NCBI GenBank assembly: GCA_027596945.1
Contig: JADGJH010000793.1
Coordinates: forward strand, 1 to 14,381
DNA length: 14,381 nt
Direction of reading: 5' to 3'
Origin: Physocladia obscura
Taxonomy: Eukaryota; Chytridiomycota; Chytridiomycetes; Chytridiales; Chytriomycetaceae
Every line of letters begins with the position of its first letter. The stretch's first letter is position 1. Position numbers and translations under genes: made by a program. A model generated the notes under the pieces. It did no database searches, was not told the origin of the DNA, and saw nothing but the letters and a program-made list of their open reading frames with translations. Positions 1 to 8,944 of the stretch are shown piece after piece.

Positions 1-925
1 CACTCACACTCCCTACCCCCTTCCTACCCTCCCACCTGGCAGCATAAAAAACCCCTCCTCTTTATTACTCCACTCAGAATTACTCTCCTCACTCAACTCT
101 GTCCTTCTATGCTCTGTGATTTTTTTGTTGCCCACCAATTCTCTTTGACTGTTGCTTTTTCTTGCGCTCATTGTCTTACTTTTTCTGTTTTGGCATAGTG
201 CTTGCACTATTTCTAGTTTCTGTATGTGTAAATTGTCCATTTGTTTTTCTTCCTCTTCCACTCTTTGTAGAGCTTCTATTTGCATTTTGTTCTTCTTGAA
301 TCAAATCTTCCATTGTTATGTCCCATTCTTCTTGATACAGTGTCTGTACTTTTTCCAGTTCCTGCATTTGCAATGTTTCTGTTTGTTCTTCCTCATCTTT
401 AGCTCTTCGCAGTGCAAAAATTTGCATTTTCTACAATTAATATTCTTTTTCTTGATCTGTTTCTTCCACAGTTTCTTGATGTAGTGTTCTTTCTTCTTCT
501 TGCCATAACTTTTGAGTTAGCAGCTTGTCTTGCTTCTCTTTTGCTTTTCTTTTTTGTAACATCTCTGCTTGTTGACTTTTCTGTTCTTTATGTGCTGTCT
601 CTTCCATTGCCATATTTTTCTTTTCATGATGTGGTAATTGTTCTTTGTTTTCACTTTGGATTCTGTTTGCTTGTATTGATTGTAGTTCATATACTAGATT
701 TTTGAGTCTTATTTGTTCTTGTGGGTGTTTCCATGGTTCCTCTTCAGAAGTGGGTCCTATGCTTTGGTTGCTTTCAAATTTGTATTCAAGTTCCTCTCTT
801 TCTTCATTTATTCTCCACCTCTTCTTATTTCCCTTCTCTTCTTTTTCATTTTTTTCACTTTCATATTGCTTCATTGTTTTCCTGGGTATATTGGTTATAC
901 GTTGTGGCAGTTTTTTCCTTCCCAT
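1..925 (-). pseudogene. Retrotransposon tail: Gln/Glu/Lys-rich coiled coil in three broken pieces
   Basis: Three minus-strand open pieces, 437-925, 176-427 and 13-285, encode almost only Glu, Gln, Lys, Arg and heptad-spaced Leu/Met/Ile, which suggests a long coiled coil. The 925 and 427 pieces share a frame and are separated only by stops around 430-439; the 285 piece is in another frame. Two of the pieces start with related 32-residue blocks (MQIFALRRAKDEEEQ... and MQIEALQRVEEEEKQ...), placed 142 nt apart. I see no catalytic motif. The pieces lie directly after the knuckle domain on the same strand and are probably the C-terminal tail of the same element. A separate ORF or low-complexity host DNA cannot be excluded. 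Confidence 0.45.
190..427 (-). repeat. Diverged tandem duplication (period 142 nt) in the coiled-coil tail
   Basis: The stretches 332-427 and 190-285 align without gaps at the protein level over 32 residues, 17 of them identical by eye (MQI-ALxR...EEx-Q...L...Q-LE-VQ-L-Q). On the plus strand the shared landmarks are CTTCCTC followed by a TTTGCATTT end. The spacing of 142 nt is not a multiple of three, which agrees with the two copies now lying in different frames. Confidence 0.55.
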
Positions 926-1089
926 CTTGTGATCTGCTCATATTCTTGCAGCTTGTTTCATGAATGTGTTCATCTATTTCTCTGTCTTTATTTAATTCTT
1001 CATTGATGTTGTTGTGTATTGGTTATTTACATTCTAGACATAGCTGTATTTGTGGTATAATGGTTTTGCCCTTTCTTTGTACTCTGTTT

Positions 1090-1848
1090 TTAGGACCATA
1101 AACTTTCATTGGGGTCTTGTCTATTTTCTTTTTTTTGTGTAATTCCATTTTCTGCCTCCCATTCTACAGTTTTTTCACATTGTGGCTTCCACAATCTTTC
1201 ATTTACAGCCTTGTTCAGCCATTTCCAGGTATTTATTATTATGTTTTTTCTTCTATCTGTGTTGTGTACATTGCACTCTTTGACCATTAATTCCATAACT
1301 TTGGGGATGAAACCATTTCCTGCAATGTGTGCCCATCTGAAATCAAGTGTTTGTTGTCCATAGTCTTTAGGTCCAGGGGACCATTTATTCCACATTTCTC
1401 TGTCATTATCAAACCATTTGCCAAGCCAGCCTTCATATCTTTGGGTTCTGCCACCATTGATTATTCCCCATCTTCTTTCTTCATTTGTTTTATATCTGCT
1501 ATCAGTTTCAATTGGTTCTCCTTTTTTTTTCATTCTTTTTTTCAATTTTTTTTTTTTTTCATTTTCTTCTTTGGCAGCAGCTGTAAGTTTCCCTATGAGT
1601 TTTACAAACTCATGCATTATTGCTACTCTTTCTCCATGATATGCTTTACATTGCCACAAATGATCATTTGTTTCCTCTACTTCTTCTTCACAGCAGCAAC
1701 AGTTACCATTGAGGTACAGAAATGGTTTGTTGTGTGCCATTGTTGCTTGTGTAGGTAGTCTTTCATGCATTTTTTGTATAGTTTGTTTGAAGGAATGAGA
1801 GTGATTCCCTGATGTTTGCCATGATGTGGATTTTATGCCTTGCTGTAA
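1090..1848 (-). pseudogene. Retrotransposon fragment: Cys-rich knuckle and C-terminal domain
   Basis: The open frame continues the RNase H segment after a frameshift near 1848 and ends at 1090-1092. It begins with a helix leading to RLPTQATMAHNK. A knuckle follows with consecutive cysteines (GNCCCCEEEVEETNDHLWQC), which fits the C-x2-C ... H-x3-C type of zinc knuckle found after RNase H in such elements. Next is a Lys/Glu run (about 20 residues of EEENEKKKKLKKR type). The domain containing FRWAHIAGNGFIPK and LNKAVNERLWKPQCEKTVEW closes it; its IPK and W-x-x-R/C pattern resembles the end of RNase H-bearing LINE proteins of early-diverging fungi. The alternative frame just after the stop stays open for about 27 codons (KVYGPKNRVQRKGK...), so this stop may be another frameshift. 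Confidence 0.65.
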
Positions 1849-2519
1849 AACTGTAAGTCAATTTTGTCTTTGAGTTCTTTGATGTGTTTCAAGGCAGGTT
1901 GGTTCATATATTTTAGATGCTCATGGATTCTTTTGACTGTATTCAAGTTTTTCCGCAGTTGTCCTTTGATTACATATCCTAATATATGTGGTCTGAATTT
2001 AACGTGTGTTTGTGCTTCTAGTTTGACTTGGATTGGTGTTTCATTTTTATGTCCTTCATCAACTAATCTATCTGCTTTATCATTTCCCTCATCTCCAGAG
2101 TGCCCTTTAACTTTTATTAGAACTGTTGGAGGTCCTGGTCTTGTCTTTACTATTTGTGCAATGATTGCAGCACCATATGCATCTTCTATTGGTTTTTGTA
2201 TTTTCTCTTCCATTTTGATGTGTTCTGCAGCTTTTAGGGTAAATTGTTGCTAGAGTAGCCTTGTCATGAATGATGCTAGAAAGTGTGTTCCTTTCTGTAC
2301 TTTTACTGGAAATGGTTTGTTGAATATAAAGTATGGAAGTACTAGCTGACTTTGCAGCTGTAGTGCCAAGAGATTGTCTCCATTCATCCATATTGTGATA
2401 TTTGTTGCTAGATCCACATCATAATGTGCATTCCAGTTCTCTGATTTTCCTATTTGACTATGCTTTATTATTGTATCTGGAGTATCTTTAGACAGTCCAG
2501 CTTTTTGTTTATACAGCAT
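1833..2519 (-). pseudogene. Retrotransposon fragment: post-reverse-transcriptase region plus RNase H C-terminus
   Basis: One frame runs from ATG at 2519 to a stop at 1833-1835, broken by a single TAG at 2250-2252. The first part contains AGLSKDTPDTII. From memory of fungal LINE proteins, this resembles the segment joining reverse transcriptase to RNase H. After the stop comes KVKGHSGDEGNDKADRLVDEG, which matches the RNase H C-terminal signature (His, then Gly-Asn, then the last catalytic Asp). The earlier RNase H carboxylates, including the usual TDG and TDS strands, are not visible between the two parts, so the core of the domain appears deleted. The frame then shifts near 1848 into the knuckle segment. 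It is not expected to make a working protein. Confidence 0.7.
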
Positions 2520-3699
2520 AAATTGTTCACTATAAAGGACACTTTATAATACATGGATTGTGCTTTTGGATGAATGGGACAATGGCAGAAGATGTCCACA
2601 AGTTATCACAATCTAATAAATTAGTTCTTGTTTTGTTGCTAATTTTATTTGTGTCTGTTTTTCTTTATCTTTTAACTTTGGCTATTGACTTGTGAATTTC
2701 AACATAAACTCATAGTTTAACTGCTGATTTCATTATTGAAACATGACCAACAGATTTGCTGCACAAAAGGAAATCTTCAATGTTAAATAAGCCTGTTTCA
2801 TGTTGTATATTTCACAAGACAAGACCTGCTTTGTTTTATCAAACAGATAGTCACTTTTAATTCAAATTGAAACAGAATTTCCAATTTGGAGTGTTACATT
2901 GTCCACCAAATTTGGATAATCTGCGTTATTCAAAGTAACTTTGATAACACTAGTATTTGGCTTTATCAATGGTTTGTTTGTCAAAATATGAAGGGCATCA
3001 CTGCAATATGCAACCAACTTTGGTAAAATGCCAACTTGTATCTGCTTTCTAATGTACATCTAATATTTGTAAAGCATTTGCTTTATTATCCTCCAACTTA
3101 GTTCAATTACCCCATTTTTCCATGGAAAACCTGATTTAAAAAAACTTGTTCAGTGTTCTTCTCAATTAATAATCACTGCATCTCCAGTGAAATCTTTATA
3201 GTCTCCTTTTCAGATATCAACTGCAAGACAATAAGTATTTGAAGATTAATGGAGATAATATGGAGATTTTTTTTAGCTAATTTTCTCATTTGCTTACTTT
3301 TGGAGATGGAGACATTATTTTTCAAAACACTCATAGGTCAAAAGAAAGCAGAAGTATACATGCATTCAGCTTGTGCGGCGAATCTATGATTTAAGTCATG
3401 CCATTTTTAGTTTGGAATGAATTTCACTGCGCAATTCCACAATTACTGTGACTTGAACAACATGACGAAGGACAGAATTCAACAGGAGGTGTGCATTGTT
3501 CTGTTAGAAGTTCCGCTCAATTTCCGTCTGTGTGTTACATCCAACAATTAATCACTGGTTAGAGGATATAGGATTGCCGTTATTTAATATTTGTGATTGA
3601 AGCCATCAGACTTTGATAAATTGACACACACACACAAAAAAAAAAAAAAAATTCTCAAAGATAATAAATACTAGTGTCTGATTCCGAAACAAATTTTCA
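2520..3699. other. 1.18 kb without a recognisable gene
   Basis: This AT-rich stretch lies between the retrotransposon remnant and the 3' end of the DNAAF5-like gene. The longest open piece is minus-strand 2862-3059 (65 codons), which has no motif I recognise. It is flanked in frame by stops and may be a worn extension of the retroelement, but nothing proves this. The part nearest 3700 should contain the 3' UTR of the DNAAF5-like gene. No tRNA, CRISPR array or inverted repeat of note was seen. Confidence 0.5.
3624..3651. repeat. (AC)6 microsatellite joined to a 16-A run
   Basis: Six AC dinucleotides (3624-3635) run straight into sixteen A (3636-3651). The tract sits about 50 bp past the stop codon of the DNAAF5-like gene, so it would be a U-rich then GU-rich stretch in that gene's transcript. 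U-rich and GU-rich elements commonly flank eukaryotic poly(A) sites, so it could help 3'-end formation, but this is only inferred from position. Confidence 0.8.
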
Positions 3700-6600
3700 T
3701 CACCAAACAAGCTCAATAACATGATCAATTCTATTGACGTTTCTGAATCTTGTCCGCAACAAATTCAACTGATTTTTTGCAATTACCTCAGGCGCCACTT
3801 TACATATCGATAAAAGAGCAGATTCGGCGGCATCCTGTTCAAAATATTTACTGGAAGCAACACAAAAAAAAAGATTAAATTCACACACCTGAATGTATGA
3901 ATTCACATCGTCGAGATGAATTGCAATGCCTTTAATAATCTCAATCCAGTGAACATCATCCAGTCGCGATTCCACATACTTTTCATTTCCATCAAGATAC
4001 CCATTCACACCATCAGCTTGCGATGTGTGTTGAGAATAAAAGCATACAACTGCTCTTGCAAAATTTGTGAAAGCCGTACATCCAAGAATTCGCACTGCAT
4101 CAGACGCATCATCTAATCTTTTAAGCAATTCAGGATAAATCAATTTGAAGTTTTGAGCTGATGGTTTTTTGATTTGTATTTTTCTGTTAACAACAAATAA
4201 AACCAAAACGATTTTAACAAAACAGACCATAAAATAAAGCATTGCTTGCTGCTGCGCCACTCAAAAAGTAGCTCAATGCCACAATAGCAACGCTTCTAAT
4301 ACCAACTTCATCTTCTTCCAAACATGCAGTTGTCACGGGAATAAATGAATTATCCTCCTTTAAATATGCGTTAAGTGCACTTGCTGGTACAAAACCGACA
4401 TATTCCTCAATTGATATTGAGTTTTTCGGATCAAGCAAATTTGCTAAAATTTCCATTCCCAATCCACGAGTTGCTGCGGTTTTACGTCCAGGTCTCCAAA
4501 CTGCAGAAGGGATTACAATGTTGTTGATAATTGACACAGCGTGTAAACTGAGATTATTTGCCGAGTTTAATTGCGTTGGACTGGATTTTAAAATCTCGAC
4601 AAATGTTGTAAGTAAACTGTAAAATTCATAACAATCAATAACAGTTAAATAAAGAAGTAAAGCAAATAATAAATAATAATCGAGAGAGATAAACCTTTCG
4701 CGAACTTCTATGTCCTTATCAAGGGAAACACCTTTCCCAATTAAAGAAATCACAGCTTCTAAATTTTGTCCGACACAAGAACCGGATTTTACTAGCAGAG
4801 TATCTAGTGCACGGAGCTCTCCTGTTGAAAATCGAGTCCAAGAATGAATCCCCAATGTGAAACTTTCCAGAGTTCTTTCAAAGTAAATCGGAAATAGCTG
4901 ATTCGCTGAAGTCAATCCATGAGATTTTGATAAATCAGATAGCGCTGATTCGGTCTGGTTTGCAAATAATCAGTCATTAAAAATATAATAAAAAGGTTGA
5001 AACATGAAACGTAAAAAATACAAATTAGCAGGGAAAAAAAGGTTTTTAGTAGTTTAAAAACCTTAAACATTGTTTCAGTCCATCCAGGAACTTTTTCGTT
5101 TCCTCGAACACTTAAAAGTGTGAGCAAAACAATAAAAAGTGTGTAACCTTCATTGCTATCACGTTCATCTGCGATAACTGCACTCATTTTTACAGCCAAA
5201 ACTTTTGCAACGTTTGCAACTTCGAGCAAAAGTGGAATATTTTCATTGCCAACGAGATCGTTATCAATAAGAGTGTTTGCAACAGACATACGATGCATAT
5301 TCGTCAATTTATTTGCAGGTGTTCCCGACAAAATGGCACCTAACGTACGCAAACATCCAATACTGAATGGAGTTGGGGCATCAGGATTTGAAGTCGAATG
5401 TGACAGAAGCAAATGGAGGTACAAATCAGGGTCTACATATTTGCCAATAAGTTCGGTTGCTTTCATTGTCTGTGGTTGGTTTGTTTTTTCAGTTATTTTT
5501 TGCCTAATTGACAAAAAGCGAAAAAAACAAACTTCATTTAAAACCGCGGTTTCATCAGAAGCTAAAACTTTGTAAATTGCGGGTAACAAACTGCCCATAT
5601 AGCCAGTGATATTTGTTTCCGTTAACGGAACAAAGGCTGATAAGATTGCAGCAGCTTTGGTACGAATCTCGACATTCCAGTCTTGCAAGCCATCAACAAC
5701 TTTTCCAACAATTTTTTGGGTATTATCGCGAGCAAGGTGACGAATGCCGACCCGAGGGCGATCTTTTCAGCAAAAATATGAGTGAAAACAAAGTGGATCC
5801 ATTTTTTTGAAGAGAAATATATACCAGATCCGACAATATGATGATAATCTAAGTCAGCTTTGACGCGATCTGGCCATTCTGCTTCGTACAATGCCCCAAT
5901 TTCATCCAGTTTTTCGTACGAACGCGTCCGAAGCTGAATAGCATCATCTACGAGACCAGCCAAAAGTGTTGGCAAAACTTTATAGCCAACAGAATATCTA
6001 TCAGGCATAGTGAGCAGCCATGCTGCCGCAGTCTCATACAAAACTTCACGAACTAACTGTGACTTGTCTAATGTTAATGCACGAAGAGGGTCAGCCAGGT
6101 CGGACAGTGGAGTCGCATCAAGAATAACCACTGCGTGGATTGCTCTGAGGATTTGCGTTCTAACAGCGGCATGTCGGTGTTGAAGGATTGGAATTAAAGA
6201 TTTCGTCAAAGACACGGCGTGAAGAGTAGTTTGGCGAGGGCAATGTGTCGCCAGAGAAATTATGAGATTACAAGATTCCTGATTTGTGTTTCTCAATTAA
6301 CGGTCCAAAGATAAAAAACTTACAAAAAGATTTATATTACTTTCTTAACTTCAGAAAATGGATCTGTGATAGTTCTTAACACAATTTTTACAGCTTCATC
6401 TACACCAGGAGAAAATACACTTTTCGTTTTATTTGTGATTGACAGAAGAAGCTTGACCAAGAGTAGCCTGATTTCTTCCGAAGATTCCATAATTTCCGGA
6501 AGCGATAAGCGCGACGAGATTGCAGGAATAATGAATGGCAAAACCGGAATCAGATCGTTAGATTGAGAAACCAAACTAAAAAATCTGTTTAGAGAGATAA

Positions 6601-6980
6601 AGCAAAAAAATTCCAAACAACTTACTCGCTGATAGTTTCGATCGATAATTCACGACACTTTTCTGCGCTGTCATTTATAACACGAAGCAGCGCAGGAACG
6701 ATTGCTGCGGCCAGAGTCGAAGTTTGCTGCTTTGAGAAACCCGTTTGAATTACGGCGGAATGTATTCGGTTTAGAGCACGAGTTTTTTCGGGTCTGGCTG
6801 CCTGTGCATCGGTCGCTACGTTCAAGTCACGCGCAAGTCCCTTTTTATTGTATTTGTTTATGTTGATTTGGGTTGCTGCTTTCTTTTGCAAGGTCTCTCG
6901 CCTATTCATCGTAATCAACTCACCTTCACCAGTTGATCTACGACAGCTAAGTCGTCAGCTTCACTTGTGTCCAACATCAT
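3700..6980 (-). CDS. DNAAF5: Dynein axonemal assembly factor 5 (HEATR2-like), 10 exons, 895 aa
   Basis: This is a HEAT-repeat protein that acts in the cytoplasm to pre-assemble outer and inner dynein arms for motile cilia. Exons (5' to 3'): 6924-6980, 6626-6840, 6341-6584, 5825-6278, 5533-5762, 5062-5469, 4695-4954, 4219-4616, 3887-4157 and 3700-3850; each join keeps the frame. The length is close to the roughly 855 aa of the human protein. Helical HEAT pairs run throughout. Family-like stretches include GLARDLN (about residue 20), PDRYSVGYKVLPTLLAGL and DRPRVGIRHLARDN (about 324). Near the C-terminus IYPELLKRLDD followed by SDAVRI recalls the conserved end of DNAAF5. The start is the first of two adjacent ATGs at 6980. 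The donor of intron 8 is uncertain (GTTAAA at 4218 or GTCTGT at 4227), and intron 1 was placed by resemblance. Naming is confident; exon ends are moderately so. Confidence 0.88.
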
Positions 6981-7029
6981 TTTCCAAATTTTAAATTAAA
7001 TATTTTTTCAACTTTCTATTGACAAATAT
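6981..7029 (-). promoter_or_regulatory. 49-bp intergenic spacer serving two same-strand genes
   Basis: Only 49 bp lie between the stop codon of the OSBP-like gene and the ATG of the DNAAF5-like gene. It is almost all A and T. On the minus strand it reads AATATTTG near the OSBP stop, then AAAAAATATTTAATTTAAAA. Both the poly(A) site of one gene and the promoter of the next must fit here or reach into the OSBP last exon. No convincing TATA box can be separated from the general AT-richness. Confidence 0.5.
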
Positions 7030-8531
7030 TCAGAGAGAAACTTCAACCCCGACCTTCAAGTATGGCTTGCCTCTCTCCTCGAACAACTCATCATCTGTGA
7101 TTTTGACACCTACAGGCACCTTAAAGTCAAAAAATCGTGAAACGTATTCGCCGGCCATTGAAGCACGAATTTTCCGCTGTCGATCTTCAATTTCTCTTTT
7201 GAGGCGAGTCGCGTCTGCATACCGCTTTTCTTCGATGGCTGTTGTCACATCATACCACATTCGTCTTGATTCAACCTCTTCCATATCTTCCACAGGATTC
7301 AAAATCTTCGGAGCTGTGACTGATTCCTGAATATCGATAATCATTCCTTCAGCTCCCGAATCGATTAATTTCGCGTAAATTTTGCCATTCCATGAACCCC
7401 ATATTTTTGCAACTACTTGAGAGTCTGGGACTTTACTGATGTTAGCAATGTCTTTCGATTTTTCATCATACTTGTAAATTTTCCCTTCAATGAGAAATTT
7501 TGGGCCCGCAAAGTATGGCTCGTCTTTATAATGTAAAATACACCGTAATCCGGATTCTTTGCATATAATTGTCGTATTTTCGCTGACCGTAATATATGGA
7601 TGACCAGTCAACCACCCACCAACAGATGCCCATGGATACGTCAAATTGTACTCCTCATTCCATTTCTCCAAGTTCACAAAAATACCGTAGTTGTGTTCAC
7701 CAGCTCCGAATTTTAATGCAGTTCCAGTGAACTTCGCGGCAACATGATCAACTCCTGGTAAAGTACATATCAGCGACATGAAAAACAAAAAGGAGGGATA
7801 TGTATACCGAACCTCTAGCCATAACTCCCTTTTTTTTGCATTCATAGTAAAAAGCAGAAATAGATGGGTTGTGTACCAATTGTTCCGTTAAGCATGCAAC
7901 CTTGATAGTTTTCCGCCCTGCTAAAAGTTTTGACACGTCAGCATCCACAAAAGTCTTTCCAGCACTGGGATCTGCATTCCACTCGCACTTGAAAATCTCT
8001 CCCAATACCGGATTATACGGTTTGCGTATTTCCGGCGCTTTTTCCTTCCACTTGGTGTCTTTGCATAGAAACCATCGCAGAACATGAACCATACGTTCCA
8101 CAGGTTCCTCAGGGTCAGCCATACACGCAAAAAGATCGGGACGATCATTGTAATTCCAAAACTCAAGATTTGAGCGTGGATCCATCAGATTCGCGGGCAA
8201 TGAAATCCGCATTGCGCCAATATCTTTCACCTGTTATTTCCCACAAGTAATATAAGAAATAGATTTGTGTATAAATTTTGTTTTAGCTTTTCTTATTTTG
8301 AAAGGAAAAAAGCAAAAGGAAAAAGATAGTCATACTGGTGGATATTAAAATTACATGTGTCAGTTTACGCAAAAGGCTCCAAACAACGCTGATTTTGGAC
8401 GAGTTTTCATCCATATCTAGGGTTTCAGGGGCTACGACCGTATGATCGTCCGCATCGTCAACCTTCAAGATATCCACTTTCTCCGGTATTGCCATTGGAG
8501 TCACCGAATTTTCTTGCGAGTCAACAAGCAT
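7030..8531 (-). CDS. Oxysterol-binding protein-related (Kes1/Osh4-type) lipid transfer protein, 3 exons, 439 aa
   Basis: This protein would carry sterol and/or PI4P between membranes as a free ORD barrel; it has no PH domain, ankyrin repeats or membrane segment. Exons: 8355-8531, 7813-8230 and 7030-7754 (introns of 124 and 58 nt). The size matches yeast Kes1/Osh4 (434 aa). Conserved ORD pieces are MRISLPANLMDPRSNLE (about 66-82), RKPYNPVLGEIF (128-139), GVDHVAAKFTGTALKFG (199-215) and the closing helix RRMWYDVTTAI ... LKREIEDRQRK (362-393). Lys384, Glu388 and Arg392 have the spacing of the PI4P-binding Lys/Glu/Arg of Osh4. The family signature EQVSHHPP is changed to EQLVHNPS (175-182), so the second PI4P-binding histidine is Asn180. 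The first ATG of the open frame was used; an upstream non-coding exon is possible because ACACAG precedes it. Confidence 0.92.
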
Positions 8532-8944
8532 CTGTGTTTTCAGTTGTTTTTTTTTTCATTAGTTTTTTGGAAATCATCATGAAATTAATGATTATGAAAC
8601 AGATTCCAAAGCTTTTAGAAATTCTCATTTCAATTATACCACGTTTACTTCTACTACAATTTTATTTATTTTCGATTTGGTATACTTACTTCCAGAGATA
8701 TTAATTTTTTAATCTGAAATGAACAGAAAAAGGAGAAAAAGGAACTGTATATTGTGCGCAATAGGGAAAGCAGCACAATTCGTACACCGTTCTGAGAAAA
8801 AAAGTGGTTTTTTGGTTGAATGGAACTTTCCAGATTCTTCCACGAGTTTCCACAAGATTCTTCATTTTGTCAGTTTCACATTTTTTCAACACTCATCTTG
8901 TTTGCTTTGAAGTCACAAACAGAAGTAAACAGGTATATACACAC
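8532..8944. promoter_or_regulatory. 413-bp divergent promoter region between OSBP-like and Hsp40 genes
   Basis: The two genes are transcribed away from each other, so both promoters lie here. The half near the OSBP-like gene is AT-rich with no clear element. The half near the Hsp40 gene holds the heat-shock element at 8822-8861. A TATATA string at 8935-8940 lies only about 5 bp before the Hsp40 ATG, too close to act as its TATA box unless translation starts later, so it is more likely 5' UTR. Confidence 0.7.
8822..8861. promoter_or_regulatory. Eight-unit heat-shock element upstream of the Hsp40 gene
   Basis: Heat-shock factor binds inverted 5-bp nGAAn/nTTCn units. In phase, this stretch reads GGAAC TTTCC AGATT CTTCC, then ACGAG TTTCC ACAAG ATTCT. 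All four TTC units are perfect and spaced exactly 10 bp (8828, 8838, 8848, 8858). The opposing units match GAA fully once, in two of three bases twice (GAT, CAA) and poorly once (CGA). It ends 83 bp before the start codon of an Hsp40 gene, a standard HSF target. It could also act on the OSBP-like gene 290 bp away. Confidence 0.72.

Larger units (their letters stand above)
1..2519 (-). mobile_element. Decayed non-LTR (LINE-type) retrotransposon, 3' portion, truncated by the left window edge
   Basis: Read on the minus strand, this stretch encodes in order a segment resembling the region after a reverse transcriptase, the end of an RNase H domain, a cysteine-rich knuckle and a long charged tail. 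That order fits the last part of LINE ORF2 proteins that carry RNase H. The copy is dead: there is an in-frame TAG at 2250-2252, the frame changes near 1848, and further stops or frameshifts lie near 1090, 437 and 285-427. I found no reverse transcriptase core, no poly(A) tail and no target-site duplication; the 3' end lies beyond the left edge. The plus strand here is strongly T-rich because the coding strand is A-rich. The class call is fairly sure; the clade is not known. Confidence 0.75.

Noticed and set aside
152..1758. Several plus-strand open frames rich in Phe, Leu and Ser that look like membrane proteins
   Set aside because: They are the reverse complement of the A-rich retrotransposon coding strand; Lys/Glu codons read backwards give Phe/Leu/Ser. 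No start context, splice sites or family motif supports them.
5153..5810. Plus-strand open frames of 140 and 65 codons inside the DNAAF5-like gene
   Set aside because: They lie opposite exons 5 and 6, which have family resemblance and matching splice signals. The antisense frames have neither.
7019..7330. Plus-strand frame of 103 codons opposite the OSBP-like last exon
   Set aside because: The minus-strand frame encodes the conserved end of the ORD domain; this is its shadow.
8935..8940. TATATA as the TATA box of the Hsp40 gene
   Set aside because: It is only about 5 bp before the ATG, leaving no room for a transcription start between them.
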